64,000 nt of DNA from Pseudomonas fulva (GCF_015680705.1 NZ_JADNYP010000004.1:124001-188000); one strand, 5' to 3'; shown: positions 50,402 to 60,379, numbered from the stretch's first letter. Numbers and translations: made by a program. Notes: a model not told the origin generated them from the letters alone.

Positions 50402-51318
50402 TACGTGTTGGCGCCGCCGATCATCCGCCACAGCTTGCCCGCCACGCTCAGCACCATCAGCACCACGGCCCCGGCCAGCACCCCAACCACGCCGTTGAGC
50501 AGCGCCCCGGTCAAGGCACCGCCGCGTCCGGCGGCGAAGCCTTCGATGGCCTGGTGCAGCGGCTCGATGCCGTGCACCAGGATGCCGCCACCGACCAGGA
50601 ACATGGCGATGGTGCCGATCACCGACAGGCTCTTCATCATGTAGGGCGCCGCGCGCAGGATGCCGTGGCCGATGCCGCGTACCAAGCCCGAGGCCTTCTT
50701 GCTCATCCACAGCCCCAGGTCGTCGAGCTTGACGATCCCGCCGACCAGGCCGTAAACACCCAAAGTCATGACCACCGCGATACCCGACAGCACGATGACT
50801 TGCTGGGTGAGCGGTGCATCGGCCACCGTACCGAGGGTGATGGCAATGATTTCCGCCGACAGGATGAAGTCGGTGCGCACTGCCCCCTTGATCTTGTCCT
50901 TCTCGTAGGCCACCAGGTCGATGTCCTGGTTGGCCACCGCTTCGTGCCGCGCGCCGTGCTCGGCATCATCTTCGGCCCGGCGGTGCAGGAAGCGATGGGC
51001 CAGCTTTTCGAAACCTTCGAAGCACAGGTAGGCGCCGCCGAGCATCAGCAGGGGCGTGACGGCCCAGGGGATGAAGGCACTGATGAGCAAGGCCGCCGGG
51101 ACCAGGATCGCCTTGTTCAGCAGCGACCCCTTGGCCACCGCCCAGACCACCGGGATTTCCCGCTCGGCCCGTACACCCGTGACCTGCTGCGCATTGAGCG
51201 CCAGGTCATCGCCCAGCACCCCGGCGGTTTTCTTCGCTGCGACCTTGGTCATCAGCGAGACGTCGTCCAGCACCGTGGCGATATCGTCGATGAGCGCCAG
51301 TAGACTGCTTGCTGCCAT
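50401..51318 (-). CDS. DUF808 inner-membrane protein (YedI family)
   Basis: A 305-residue membrane protein starting [20 protein letters not shown], then [20 protein letters not shown], both DUF808 hallmarks. About seven hydrophobic segments follow, with the conserved loop [18 protein letters not shown] and the soluble [18 protein letters not shown]. Length is typical. The function of the family is unknown. It is a single gene, converging with the porin gene and divergent from hyi. Confidence 0.9.
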   Translation of the reverse strand: MAASSLLALIDDIATVLDDVSLMTKVAAKKTAGVLGDDLALNAQQVTGVRAEREIPVVWAVAKGSLLNKAILVPAALLISAFIPWAVTPLLMLGGAYLCFEGFEKLAHRFLHRRAEDDAEHGARHEAVANQDIDLVAYEKDKIKGAVRTDFILSAEIIAITLGTVADAPLTQQVIVLSGIAVVMTLGVYGLVGGIVKLDDLGLWMSKKASGLVRGIGHGILRAAPYMMKSLSVIGTIAMFLVGGGILVHGIEPLHQAIEGFAAGRGGALTGALLNGVVGVLAGAVVLMVLSVAGKLWRMIGGANT

Positions 51319-51575
51319 GATCTTGATTCCTGTTCATGAAGTACGTGTCGCTGCCAGCAGCCCGTCCGGGACTGCTGGCAGGGCTGCGCCGTTGAGACGC
51401 GATTTCGCTTAGAGACGGCACAGCGTGGAAGATTCATGCAAGACCTTGGAATGCCGGCTCGATGGCCTGTCACGGCATGGATTTGTCAGCCCCCGCTGTG
51501 TTCAACTGGCCAGCGCCGACCATGCCGTCGGCCTAGCACCGCTCAGTTGCCGAACGTCGTCTCAAGGAGAATGCC

Positions 51576-52358
51576 ATGCCTCGCTTCGCTGCCAACCTGT
51601 CCATGCTGTTCACCGAGCGGGACTTCCTGGACCGCTTCGAAGCGGCGGCCGCGGCTGGCTTTCGAGGCGTCGAATACCTGTTTCCGTACGAGTTCGAAGC
51701 CGAACGGCTGCGTCAGCTGCTTCAGGCCCACGGCCTGGTCCAGGTGTTGTTCAACCTGCCGGCCGGCGACTGGCAACAGGGCGAGCGCGGCATCGCCTGC
51801 CTGCCCGAGCGGGTCGAGGAGTTCCGCGCCGGCGTCGAAACGGCCATCGCCTACGCCAAGGTACTGGGCAATACCCAGGTCAACTGCCTGGCCGGCATCC
51901 GCCCTCGTGGCCTGGACGAGGCCCTCGCACGGCGGACCTTCGTCGACAACCTGCGTCACGCCGCGCAGCGCTGCGCTGCGGCAGGTATCCGGCTGGTGAT
52001 GGAAATGATCAATACCCGCGACATGCCGGGCTTCTACCTCAACACCACCCGCCAGGCCCTGGAGATCCGGGACGAGGTTGGCAGCGACAACCTGTTCCTG
52101 CAATACGACGTCTACCACATGCAGATCATGGAAGGCGATCTGGCGCGGACGATCGAGGCGAACCTCGGCGTGATCGAGCATATCCAGGTGGCCGACAATC
52201 CAGGGCGCAACGAACCCGGGACCGGCGAGATCAACTACCGTTTCCTGTTCGAGCACCTCGACCGGATCGGCTACCAGGGCTGGGTGAGCGCCGAGTACAG
52301 GCCGCTTGCAACTACCGAGGCGGGGTTGGGCTGGCTCGAGCCCTACAGCAGGGCCTGA
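51576..52358 (+). CDS. hyi: Hydroxypyruvate isomerase-like protein
   Basis: A 260-residue TIM-barrel enzyme matching Hyi in length. MPRFAANLSMLFTERDFLDR, then GFRGVEYLFPYEF, EMINTRDMPGF (metal-binding glutamate), FLQYDVYHMQIMEGD, IQVADNPGRNEPGTGEI and GWVSAEYRP form the usual metal site. Hyi interconverts hydroxypyruvate and tartronate semialdehyde in glyoxylate use. An AAGGAGA site lies seven bases before the ATG. Normally it is in an operon with gcl and glxR, but here neither gene is adjacent, so this is either a detached copy or a relative with a different sugar-acid substrate. Confidence 0.85.
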   Translation: MPRFAANLSMLFTERDFLDRFEAAAAAGFRGVEYLFPYEFEAERLRQLLQAHGLVQVLFNLPAGDWQQGERGIACLPERVEEFRAGVETAIAYAKVLGNTQVNCLAGIRPRGLDEALARRTFVDNLRHAAQRCAAAGIRLVMEMINTRDMPGFYLNTTRQALEIRDEVGSDNLFLQYDVYHMQIMEGDLARTIEANLGVIEHIQVADNPGRNEPGTGEINYRFLFEHLDRIGYQGWVSAEYRPLATTEAGLGWLEPYSRA

Positions 52359-52529
52359 GTCTGGCACAAGCAGCGCGCAGGCACCTCTTCACGCCTGTCT
52401 CGTGCCTGGAGCGCAGACGGACAGGCGCCGCTTTTACAGGTGGTTGCGAAACACGGTGCCGGTCTGGATTGCGGACAGGCCGCCCCGCCCATAGGCTGTA
52501 GCTCCCACAATCAGGTCGCACCTACATTC

Positions 52530-53354
52530 ATGGACACACCGCTTTCCCTGCGCGAACGCCTCTACATCATCGTCTTCCAGACCGACACGGTCGCTGGCCG
52601 GCGCTTCGACAAGATCCTGCTGCTGATCATCCTGGCCAGCCTGGTCACGGTCATCCTCGACAGCATCGACGAGGTGCATCGCAGCCATGCGCACGTCCTG
52701 GCGGCCATCGAGTGGGGGTTCACGGCGATCTTCCTGGTCGAATACCTGGCGCGCCTGTACAGCTCGCCCAGGCCGCTGCGCTATGCCTTCAGCTTCTACG
52801 GCCTGGTCGACCTGCTGGCCATCGTGCCGGGGATCATCGCCCTGTACTACAGCGACGCCCAGTACCTGCTGATCATCCGCATCATCCGCATGCTGCGGAT
52901 CTTTCGCATCCTCAAGCTCAGCCCGTACCTCAACCAGGCCAACTACCTGCTCACCGCCCTGCGTGGCAGCAAGCAGAAGATCATCGTGTTCCTGGTCAGC
53001 GTCTCCACTCTGGTCACCGTGTTCGGCACCCTGATGTACGTGATCGAGGGCCCGGCGCATGGCTTCACCAGCATTCCCAAGGGCATCTACTGGGCCATCG
53101 TGACCCTCACCACGGTGGGCTTCGGCGACATCGTGCCGGTCACGCCGCTGGGCCAGGTGCTGTCCTCGCTGGTGATGATCACCGGCTACTCGATCATCGC
53201 CGTGCCCACCGGCATCTTCACCGCCGAGCTGGCCAACGCCATGCGTGGCGAGCAACTGCTGCACGATTGCCCCAGTTGTCAGAAATCGCGTCATGACCAG
53301 GAGGCGGCCTTCTGCTCGCGCTGCGGCAGTGCGTTGTTCGACAAACGCGAATGA
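52530..53354 (+). CDS. Voltage-gated potassium channel-like ion transporter
   Basis: A 274-residue six-helix channel. S1-S3 are in residues 20-110; S4 is the arginine-rich IIRIIRMLRIFRILKLSPYL; the pore loop holds the selectivity filter TLTTVGFGDIVP; S6 is VMITGYSIIAVPTGIFTAEL. Four would form a tetrameric potassium channel in the inner membrane. The C-terminus has an uncommon zinc-ribbon-like tail (CPSC ... CSRCG). It lies upstream of the sulfate-binding protein gene with 98 bp between, apparently separate units. Confidence 0.9.
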   Translation: MDTPLSLRERLYIIVFQTDTVAGRRFDKILLLIILASLVTVILDSIDEVHRSHAHVLAAIEWGFTAIFLVEYLARLYSSPRPLRYAFSFYGLVDLLAIVPGIIALYYSDAQYLLIIRIIRMLRIFRILKLSPYLNQANYLLTALRGSKQKIIVFLVSVSTLVTVFGTLMYVIEGPAHGFTSIPKGIYWAIVTLTTVGFGDIVPVTPLGQVLSSLVMITGYSIIAVPTGIFTAELANAMRGEQLLHDCPSCQKSRHDQEAAFCSRCGSALFDKRE

Positions 53355-53452
53355 GCAAAGCGCCATTTGTTCTTTAAAGGCCCGTGAGCGACCCGCTATA
53401 GTCGCAGACAGGCAGGCACAAAGCCGTCACCCACTCGAACAAGGAACGCGTC

Positions 53453-54451
53453 GTGAAAAGACTCTTCAGCGCATCGCTGCTGGCCGCCGGGCTCGCCCTG
53501 GGCAACCTGGCCCAGGCCGCCCCTACCCTGCTCAACGTCTCCTATGACGTGATGCGCGACTTCTACAAGGACTACAACCCGGCGTTCCAGAAGCACTGGG
53601 AAGCCGAGCACAACGAAAGAATCAACGTGCAGATGTCCTTCGGCGGCTCGAGCAAGCAGGCACGCGGGGTCATCGATGGACTGCCGGCCGACGTCATCAC
53701 CATGAACATGGCCACCGACATCAATGCGCTGGTCGACAACGGCAAGCTGCTGCCTGAAAACTGGGCCACCCGCCTGCCGAACAACAGCGCGCCGTTCACC
53801 TCGGCCACCGTGTTCATCGTGCGCAAGGGCAACCCGAAGGCGTTGAAGGACTGGCCTGACCTGCTCAAGGATGGCGTCCAGGTGATCGTGCCGAACCCCA
53901 AGACCTCGGGCAATGGCCGCTACACCTACCTGTCGGCCTGGAGCTACGTGCTCAAGAACGGCGGCGACGAGAGCAAGGCCAAGGACTTCGTCGGCAAGCT
54001 GTTCAAGCAGGCACCGGTCCTCGATACCGGCGGTCGCGCCGCTACCACGACCTTCATGACCAACCAGATCGGCGACGTACTGGTGACCTTCGAGAACGAG
54101 GCCGAGATGATCGCCCGCGAGTTCGGCCGCGACCAGTTCGAAGTGGTCTACCCGAGCGTATCGGCCGAAGCCGAGCCGCCGGTCAGCGTCGTCGACAAGG
54201 TCGTCGACAGGAAAGGCTCGCGCGCCGCGGCCGAGGAATACCTCAAGTACCTGTGGTCGCCAGCGGCCCAGGAAATCGCCGCGCAGAACTACCTGCGCCC
54301 GCGTGACGCCACGGTCCTGGCCAAATACACCGACCGCTTCCCGAAAGTCGATTTCCTTTCCGTGGAAAAGACCTTCGGTGACTGGCGCAGCGTGCAGAAG
54401 ACCCATTTCAACGATGGCGGGGTGTTCGACCAGATCTACTCGGGGCAATGA
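53453..54451 (+). CDS. Sulfate ABC transporter substrate-binding protein
   Basis: A 332-residue periplasmic protein with a signal peptide (LLAAGLALGNLAQA then APTLLNVSYDV). SYDVMRDFYKDYN, SFGGSSKQARGVIDGLPADV and NPKTSGNGRYTYLSAW are the sulfate-pocket loops of the Sbp/CysP family. A GTG start follows AAGGAA. No permease or ATPase genes are adjacent; pseudomonads often carry such extra copies apart from the cysTWA operon. Expression is likely induced by sulfur limitation, but no CysB site was identified. Confidence 0.93.
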   Translation: MKRLFSASLLAAGLALGNLAQAAPTLLNVSYDVMRDFYKDYNPAFQKHWEAEHNERINVQMSFGGSSKQARGVIDGLPADVITMNMATDINALVDNGKLLPENWATRLPNNSAPFTSATVFIVRKGNPKALKDWPDLLKDGVQVIVPNPKTSGNGRYTYLSAWSYVLKNGGDESKAKDFVGKLFKQAPVLDTGGRAATTTFMTNQIGDVLVTFENEAEMIAREFGRDQFEVVYPSVSAEAEPPVSVVDKVVDRKGSRAAAEEYLKYLWSPAAQEIAAQNYLRPRDATVLAKYTDRFPKVDFLSVEKTFGDWRSVQKTHFNDGGVFDQIYSGQ

Positions 54452-54587
54452 CCATGCCGGCTGGCTGCCGCAGCGCAGCCAGCCTCCTGCGCCAACCCTC
54501 CACTGCTCCATATCGAACTTCACAGCGTCCAGCCAATCAGTTCCTTGAGTGACTCTTCCCGCCCGTCACGGCCCAAGGAGTATCCCT

Positions 54588-56633
54588 GTGCTGCGTTCGC
54601 TTTCCACGCTTTTGCTCGGCCTGTTGCTGAGTACCCGTCTGCTGGCCGCCGAGCCAGCGCCCGCCGAGGAACCTGCCGCCGAACCGGCTCCCGTGGTGCA
54701 AGGTGGCCTGCTCGGCGCCCTGGCCGATGGCCTGGACACAGCGGCTCAGGAGCTCGACCTGGACGCCCATCTGGTCGATGCCTGGCGGCTGCGCACCGAC
54801 CGCGCCGCCAAGGAAGTGGAACGACTGGTCGATCGCCATGCCGGCAGCGACGCCTTGCAGCTGGCCGGCGATTTCCTGATCCTCACCCTGGCTTGGGCTG
54901 GCAGCTTCGCGGTACTGGCCGGGCTTGGCCGCTGGGCTTTCCATCGCAGCCGCCGTACGGCCTGGCTGGGCAAGCGCCCCCGGGTCCAGGGCTTGCTTGG
55001 CTATCTGCTGCCCTATACGCTGCCGGCGCTGGCCAGCCTGCCACTGACCTTGTACGCCAGCCGCTTCCTCGACCCATCCGTGGCCCGGGCCCTGGGCATG
55101 AGCCTGGCCTATGCGACCAGCAGCGGCCTGTTCTCCACCTCCATCGTGCTCTGCCTGATCACCCTCTTCGACGCTGGGCACAAGCGTCGCGCCGTGGCTG
55201 TCATCCGCCGCCTGTCACCCCGCCCGCTGTTCATGATCGGCTTTCTCGCGGCCTGGAGCGATGCGCTGACCAGCCCACAGATCGCCCGGCAGATCGGCGG
55301 CAACCTCACCAGCAGCATCGCGGTGGTGACCGGCCTGGTGGCCACGGCGATCTTCGCCAGCCTGGTGATTCGCCTGCGCCGGCCGGTGGCGCACCTGATT
55401 CGCAACCGCGAGCTCAAGGACCGCCTGCAACATCGCGCCGTGCAGGAGACCCTGCGGATCTTCTCCAACCTCTGGTACCTGCCGATCCTGCTGATGATCC
55501 TGGTCTCGGCGGTGCACATGATCGGGGCCGGCGAGGAAAGCCAGCGCGCCTTGCAGAACGCCCTGCTGACCACCGTGCTGCTGGTGGGCACGGTGTTCCT
55601 CAGCACGACCCTGCAGCATCTGTTCGTGCCGCGCCAGGCTGAAGCCAACCAGCGCATGCGACCCTACAAGGAGCTGTTGCGCAGCCTGGCCCATGCCGTG
55701 CTGCGGATCGTCATGGCGGTCGCCTTCATCGAACTGCTGGGACGCATCTGGGGCTTCTCGGTGATCGACTTCGCCATGCGCAATACCCTCGGCCGGGCAA
55801 TCAGCGATTCGTTGAGCAGCATCGCCCTGATCCTGCTGGTCACCTGGCTGCTCTGGGTGGTGCTCGACACCGCGATCCAGGAAGCGCTCAAGCCGGCGGT
55901 CGGGCGCCGCGCCTCGCGCCAGCCCAGCACCCGGGTGCGGACGATCCTGCCGATGCTGCGCAACGCGATCAAGATCATCCTGGTGGTGATCTGCACCATC
56001 ACCACCATGGCCAACCTGGGCATCAACGTCGCCCCGCTGCTGGCCGGTGCCGGGGTGGTCGGCCTGGCCATCGGCTTCGGCTCGCAGCAGCTGGTGCAGG
56101 ATGTGATCACCGGTCTGTTCATCCTGATCGAGGACACCATCGCCATCGGCGACTGGGTGGTGCTCGATTCGGGGCATGCCGGCACCGTCGAAAGCCTGAC
56201 CATCCGCACCTTGCGCCTGCGCGACGGCAAGGGCTTCGTGCACTCGGTACCGTTCGGCCAGATCAAGGCGGTGACCAACCAGTCGAGACAGTTCGCCTAT
56301 GCCTTCTTCTCGGTGCAGTTCACCTACGACAGCGATGTGGACAAGGCGCTGGAGCTGATCCACGAGGTCGGGCAGTCGATCAGCGAGGACCCGTTGCTGC
56401 GAATCAACCTGCAAGGGCCGCTGCAGGTGTTCGGTGTCGATCGCATGGACCTCAACGGCTTCGTGCTGACCGCGCAGTTCAGGACCATTTCCGGTGGCCA
56501 GTATGCAGTGAGCCGGGCATTCAACGAGCGCCTGAAAAAACGCGTCGACCAGACCGACAACGTCAGCTTCGCGCAGCTCTACCCGGTGGCGCCGGCCTGG
56601 CGCGGCGAGCTCGCTCCGGGCCAGGCGCAGTGA
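54588..56633 (+). CDS. Large MscS-family mechanosensitive channel
   Basis: A 681-residue inner-membrane protein: a signal peptide (LSTLLLGLLLSTRLLA), a short periplasmic part, about ten membrane helices, and a C-terminal MscS core with the pore helix GAGVVGLAIGFGSQQLVQD and the beta domain (FILIEDTIAIGDWVVLDSGH). It resembles the YbdG/YnaI-type large channels that release solutes under osmotic downshock. The GTG at 54588 follows AAGGAG at good spacing and is preferred over the GTG at 54549. Confidence 0.9.
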   Translation: MLRSLSTLLLGLLLSTRLLAAEPAPAEEPAAEPAPVVQGGLLGALADGLDTAAQELDLDAHLVDAWRLRTDRAAKEVERLVDRHAGSDALQLAGDFLILTLAWAGSFAVLAGLGRWAFHRSRRTAWLGKRPRVQGLLGYLLPYTLPALASLPLTLYASRFLDPSVARALGMSLAYATSSGLFSTSIVLCLITLFDAGHKRRAVAVIRRLSPRPLFMIGFLAAWSDALTSPQIARQIGGNLTSSIAVVTGLVATAIFASLVIRLRRPVAHLIRNRELKDRLQHRAVQETLRIFSNLWYLPILLMILVSAVHMIGAGEESQRALQNALLTTVLLVGTVFLSTTLQHLFVPRQAEANQRMRPYKELLRSLAHAVLRIVMAVAFIELLGRIWGFSVIDFAMRNTLGRAISDSLSSIALILLVTWLLWVVLDTAIQEALKPAVGRRASRQPSTRVRTILPMLRNAIKIILVVICTITTMANLGINVAPLLAGAGVVGLAIGFGSQQLVQDVITGLFILIEDTIAIGDWVVLDSGHAGTVESLTIRTLRLRDGKGFVHSVPFGQIKAVTNQSRQFAYAFFSVQFTYDSDVDKALELIHEVGQSISEDPLLRINLQGPLQVFGVDRMDLNGFVLTAQFRTISGGQYAVSRAFNERLKKRVDQTDNVSFAQLYPVAPAWRGELAPGQAQ

Positions 56634-56678
56634 CCTGGGCGCCGCGGCGCAGTCGTGCGTCGCGCCGCCATGAGCGGC

Positions 56679-57626
56679 CTACGCCGGCGCGACGGTTTGT
56701 GCCTGCTGTCGGAAGACCAGGGCCTTGAGTCCGCCATCGATGTCGCTGTCGGGAAACTCCGGCGGATTCGCCAGGCGCTCGATGAACCTGAGCTGTGGCG
56801 CCTGCTCGGCCATGCCTTGCACCAGGAACTGCGGGCCGATGCCAGGATCGTTGACGCAGGCCAGCACGGTCCCGCCCTGGCCGAGCAGCTCGGGCAGACG
56901 GCGCAGGATCTTGGCATAGTCCTGGGTCAACACGAAGCTGCCCCGCTGGAAGGTTGGCGGATCGATGATGATCAGGTCATAGGGGCCATGCTTGCGCACT
57001 TTGCCCCAGGACTTGAACAGCTCATGTCCCAGATAGGCGACCCGCGCGGCATCATGCCCATTGAGACGATGGTTGTCGCGCCCGCGCGCCAGCGCCGCCT
57101 TGGCCATGTCCAGGTTGACTACCTGCTCGGCGCCACCGGCAATTGCCGCCACCGAGAAACCGCAGGTATAGGCGAACAGGTTGAGCACACGCTTGCCCGC
57201 CGCCTGCTCACGCACCCAGCGGCGGCCGTAGCGCATGTCCAAGAACAGGCCATTGTTCTGGCGCACGCCCAGGTCGAGCAAGTAGCGCAAGCCGTCCTCG
57301 ACCACCTCGCGCTGTGGGCAGGGTTCGCCCCACAGCCACTGCGCCGGGCTGTCTGGCAGATAGCGGTGCTGCAGCAGGATCGCCTGGCCGCGCCACACGG
57401 GTCGCTCGGCCAGCCTGCCGAGCATGGCTTGCAGTTCGGCTAGCTGGTCTTGGCCAGGCTCGCGGAACAACGCCACCAGCAGGACGCCTTGCAGCCAGTC
57501 CACGGTGATCTGCTCGAGCCCCGGCCAGCAGCGCCCGCGCCCATGGAACAGGCGGCGGGTTTCTGCCGGAGCGGGGTCGAGCGCAGCGAGCAGGTGCTGC
57601 TCAAGGGTATCGATGGTGGTGGTCAT
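56679..57626 (-). CDS. SAM-dependent methyltransferase, RlmI/RlmK-like
   Basis: A 315-residue class I methyltransferase. The N-terminal 110 residues are a short substrate-recognition part; NGLFLDMRYGRRWVRE and VLNLFAYTCGFSVAAI form the SAM pocket, and LIIIDPPTFQRGSF is the catalytic DPP-type motif of 23S rRNA cytosine/guanine methyltransferases. It lacks an N-terminal PUA domain, so it is a shorter relative of RlmI. rRNA is the probable substrate; the base is unknown. Start MTTTIDTLEQHL at 57626 excludes an unlikely arginine-rich extension. Confidence 0.87.
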   Translation of the reverse strand: MTTTIDTLEQHLLAALDPAPAETRRLFHGRGRCWPGLEQITVDWLQGVLLVALFREPGQDQLAELQAMLGRLAERPVWRGQAILLQHRYLPDSPAQWLWGEPCPQREVVEDGLRYLLDLGVRQNNGLFLDMRYGRRWVREQAAGKRVLNLFAYTCGFSVAAIAGGAEQVVNLDMAKAALARGRDNHRLNGHDAARVAYLGHELFKSWGKVRKHGPYDLIIIDPPTFQRGSFVLTQDYAKILRRLPELLGQGGTVLACVNDPGIGPQFLVQGMAEQAPQLRFIERLANPPEFPDSDIDGGLKALVFRQQAQTVAPA

Positions 57627-57739
57627 GACAGGTCGCAAGAATCGAAAGGAGCCGATTCTACCTGATCGCCGGCGCTCGCGGATCGGCCTGGCCAGCAGTG
57701 GTCTGCGGGGTGTCCTGCCGTGCAACGGAGTCTCGGCGC

Positions 57740-58396
57740 TCAGGCCGGGCAGCTGTGCTCGCCGCCATCGAGCCCTTGGCGAACGTTGCGGCTGAGCAGG
57801 CTGGCCTTGCCATCCCGCCAGGTCAGGGTGAGGACGTACAAGGTATCGAAGTCATCGCCTTTCCAGTCCTCGGTGATCACCCGCTGCTCGCCAAGCGCCT
57901 TGCCGGCCACCGCGTTGATCAGGTCGGGCAGGTAGCCGCTGGACCAGGCGGTGTAGACCGTGGCATTACGATACTTGGTCTGCAGCAGCTCGTCGGCCAG
58001 GTCGTCATAGTCGTTGGCGCCGAACTCGATGTTCACCGGCAGGCCAAGCTTGATGGCACTGGGACTGATGGTCATCAACGGGCGAATGTAGCTGTAGCTC
58101 AGGTCCTGGCTGCCTTCCTCGACGTTGCGGGTGGGGTTGGCGGCGAACACATAGTCGGCCTTGCCGACCTTTTCCGGCAACAGCGTCGCCAGGTCCAGGG
58201 CGCGATTGAGCCCTTGGCAGTTGAGCTGGCCGAGGCCCTCGCCAGGTTTTTCGGCGTGGCGCAGGAAGACCAGGGTCTGGGTGCCATCGACCGGCTCGGC
58301 AGGCTCGCGCAGGCCCTGGTAGGCCAGGGGCGCGACAAGGCCGGCGGCCAGCAGAACGGCGAACAGGCGACGGCGGATCAACGACGGTAGTTTCAT
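57740..58396 (-). CDS. Histidine phosphatase family protein
   Basis: A 218-residue protein with a basic N-terminus and one hydrophobic segment (LFAVLLAAGLVAPLAYQGL), probably a membrane anchor or uncleaved signal. The RHG-type catalytic start is LVFLRHAEKPGEG; a later partner histidine is not obvious, the region reading VYTAWSSGYLPDLINAV, so activity may be reduced or altered. No lipobox is seen. It is a single gene, with 223 bp separating it from the FKBP gene. Confidence 0.82.
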   Translation of the reverse strand: MKLPSLIRRRLFAVLLAAGLVAPLAYQGLREPAEPVDGTQTLVFLRHAEKPGEGLGQLNCQGLNRALDLATLLPEKVGKADYVFAANPTRNVEEGSQDLSYSYIRPLMTISPSAIKLGLPVNIEFGANDYDDLADELLQTKYRNATVYTAWSSGYLPDLINAVAGKALGEQRVITEDWKGDDFDTLYVLTLTWRDGKASLLSRNVRQGLDGGEHSCPA

Positions 58397-58620
58397 GACG
58401 ATGGACTCTTTCAACGAAAGGGACAGGATCAGCCTGACTGCCCCACGGCATGGGTCGTGGAGCATTCCTGTCAGAGGCTGCTGGCCTGAAGCTTGCGAGC
58501 GTCAGAGTGCCGTTTGCCCGCTTGGTTCAGCGCTGAACCGCCTTCCTGGCGCCGTGAGCACTGTAATTCCTTTGGATTAACGATTTAAGACAGTGTGACG
58601 GAGCATTTTTCGACGAACGG

Positions 58621-58959
58621 TCAGTCGTCCCGAGTCAGCACCTCGAGCAGTTCGATCTCGAACGTCAGGTTCGAATGCGGGGGAATCGCACCGACTGCCC
58701 GCTCGCCGTAGCCCAGTTGGGCAGGCACCTTGAGCGTGCGCTTGCCGCCGACCCGCATGCCCATCAGGCCCTGATCCCAACCCTTGATCACCCGTCCGGT
58801 GCCGATCACGCACTGGAACGGCTTGCCACGCGACCAGGACGAATCGAACTCGCTGCCGTCGTCCAGCCAGCCGGTGTACTGGGTGGTGATGAGGGCGCCC
58901 TTGACCACGGTCTTGCCCTGGCCTTCCACGTGGTCGATGATCTGCAGTTCGCTGCTCAT
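58621..58959 (-). CDS. FKBP-type peptidyl-prolyl isomerase
   Basis: A 112-residue single FKBP domain: KGALITTQYTGWLDDGSEFD, FDSSW, VIKGWDQGLMGMRVGGKRTL, ERAVGAIPPHSNLTFEIELL. It speeds proline cis-trans change in folding proteins. There is no signal peptide or extra domain, so it is cytoplasmic and corresponds to the small FkpB/FklB-like class. Confidence 0.93.
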   Translation of the reverse strand: MSSELQIIDHVEGQGKTVVKGALITTQYTGWLDDGSEFDSSWSRGKPFQCVIGTGRVIKGWDQGLMGMRVGGKRTLKVPAQLGYGERAVGAIPPHSNLTFEIELLEVLTRDD

Positions 58960-59075
58960 GCCGGCTCTCCTGGCGTTGAAAAGCCGTCCTTTTCTCAGGT
59001 CCGCGGCCGTTTGGCAAGCGACCGCCACTGACAGCGCCGCGGCCAAGACGCGCGCCCGCTGCGCCGCGCCAGCGC

Positions 59076-59483
59076 TCAATCGTATTGGTCGAACACCTGC
59101 GCGCCGGTGAGCTCGCGGGTCTGGTTGGCGAAGCAGTACCAGGCCGGTTTCTGCTCGATGAAGATCTGTTCGTCGAACTGCCAGGCTTCGTCCCCTTCGA
59201 GCACGCCGACCGAAACCGCGTAGGCATCCTGCGCCTTCAGGCGATAGTACAGGTGCGTGCCGCATTGACCGCAGAAGCCGCGCTGCGCCCAGGCGGAGGA
59301 GTCGTGCACGCTCGGCTGCCGGCCGCTGAAGCGTGGCGGCTGGCTGCAATGCACCACCAGCCAGGGGCCGCCGGTCCAGGTGCGGCAGGTCGTGCAATGA
59401 CAGGCGCTGACGCCGGTGCTGGCGACGACGACGTGAAAACGGACGGCGCCGCACAGGCAGGCGCCTTGCTTTTCCAGGGACAT
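59076..59483 (-). CDS. GFA-family zinc protein
   Basis: A 135-residue protein with the GFA fold. Zinc ligands are visible as CLCGAVRF, CHCTTCRTW and FCGQCGTHLYY. The family is named for formaldehyde-glutathione adduct formation, but most members, including this short form, have no proven substrate. No formaldehyde-oxidation genes are nearby. Confidence 0.9.
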   Translation of the reverse strand: MSLEKQGACLCGAVRFHVVVASTGVSACHCTTCRTWTGGPWLVVHCSQPPRFSGRQPSVHDSSAWAQRGFCGQCGTHLYYRLKAQDAYAVSVGVLEGDEAWQFDEQIFIEQKPAWYCFANQTRELTGAQVFDQYD

Positions 59484-59590
59484 GATCGGGCTCCGGCGCA
59501 GCACAGGTGCGCAGAGTATAGCGCCTGGCTGATGGCTCGTTGGAGGCGCCAGGCACGGGCGGCCAGCGACCGCCCGGCGCAGCCCGGCCT

Positions 59591-60379
59591 TTAGAGCAGG
59601 ATCGTGCCGCGCAGGAACAACGCTGCGTGCCCCTTGATCACGACCCGGCCATTGCCGGGCACCTGGCATTGCAGTTGCCCCTTGCGCGCGCCGCCCTGCT
59701 CGCACTCGAGGCTGCGCTTGCCCAGGCGCGCCGCCCAGTAAGGCGCGAGCGAGGTGTGCGCGGAACCGGTGACCAGGTCTTCGTTGACGCCGACTCGCGG
59801 GCCGAACCAGCGGCTGACGAAATCGAAACCACGACCCGGCGCCGTCACCGCGATGCCGCGCACATCGAAGCTGGCGAGCGCGGCGAAATCAGGTTGCAAG
59901 GTATCGAGCGCCGCGGCGTCGTCGAGCACCAGCAGGTAGTCGTCGGTACGGTACAGCGCATGGGCGTGCTCCAGCCCGAGCGCCTGCAACAGCGCCGGTG
60001 GCGTCTCGACTGGCTGCGGCTGCCTGGCCGGAAAGTCCATGGCCAGCCGTCCATCGGCCTCGCGACTGACCCGCAGTTCGCCACTGCGGGTCTGGAAGCG
60101 CAACACCTCGGCCTGCTCGCCCAGCTGTTCGTACAGCACCCAGGCCGTGGCCAGGGTGGCGTGCCCGCACAGATCGACCTCGACGCTCGGCGTGAACCAG
60201 CGCAGTTCGAAGCCGTCGCCCTGACGGACGAAGTAGGCCGTTTCGGACAGGTTGTTCTCTTCGGCGATCCGTTGCAGCAGCTCATCGGCCAGCCAGGCGT
60301 CCAAGGGACAGACAGCGGCGGGATTGCCGCCGAAAGGTCGAGCGGAAAACGCATCGACCTGGAAGATCTCAAGTTGCAT
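59591..60379 (-). CDS. PhzF-family isomerase
   Basis: A 262-residue protein of the diaminopimelate-epimerase fold. MQLEIFQVDAFSARPFGGNP is the family start; NNLSETAYFV contains the catalytic glutamate; DLCGHATLATAWVL and VTGSAHTSLAPYW are the two glycine-rich loops. Phenazine synthesis is excluded by the absence of other phz genes; most PhzF relatives have unknown substrates. It shares direction and close spacing (27 bp) with the dehydrogenase gene upstream, a likely operon. Confidence 0.92.
   Translation of the reverse strand: MQLEIFQVDAFSARPFGGNPAAVCPLDAWLADELLQRIAEENNLSETAYFVRQGDGFELRWFTPSVEVDLCGHATLATAWVLYEQLGEQAEVLRFQTRSGELRVSREADGRLAMDFPARQPQPVETPPALLQALGLEHAHALYRTDDYLLVLDDAAALDTLQPDFAALASFDVRGIAVTAPGRGFDFVSRWFGPRVGVNEDLVTGSAHTSLAPYWAARLGKRSLECEQGGARKGQLQCQVPGNGRVVIKGHAALFLRGTILL

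Noticed and set aside
59591..60379. PhzF as a sign of phenazine synthesis
   Set aside because: No other phz gene is present, and PhzF-like isomerases are widespread outside phenazine pathways.
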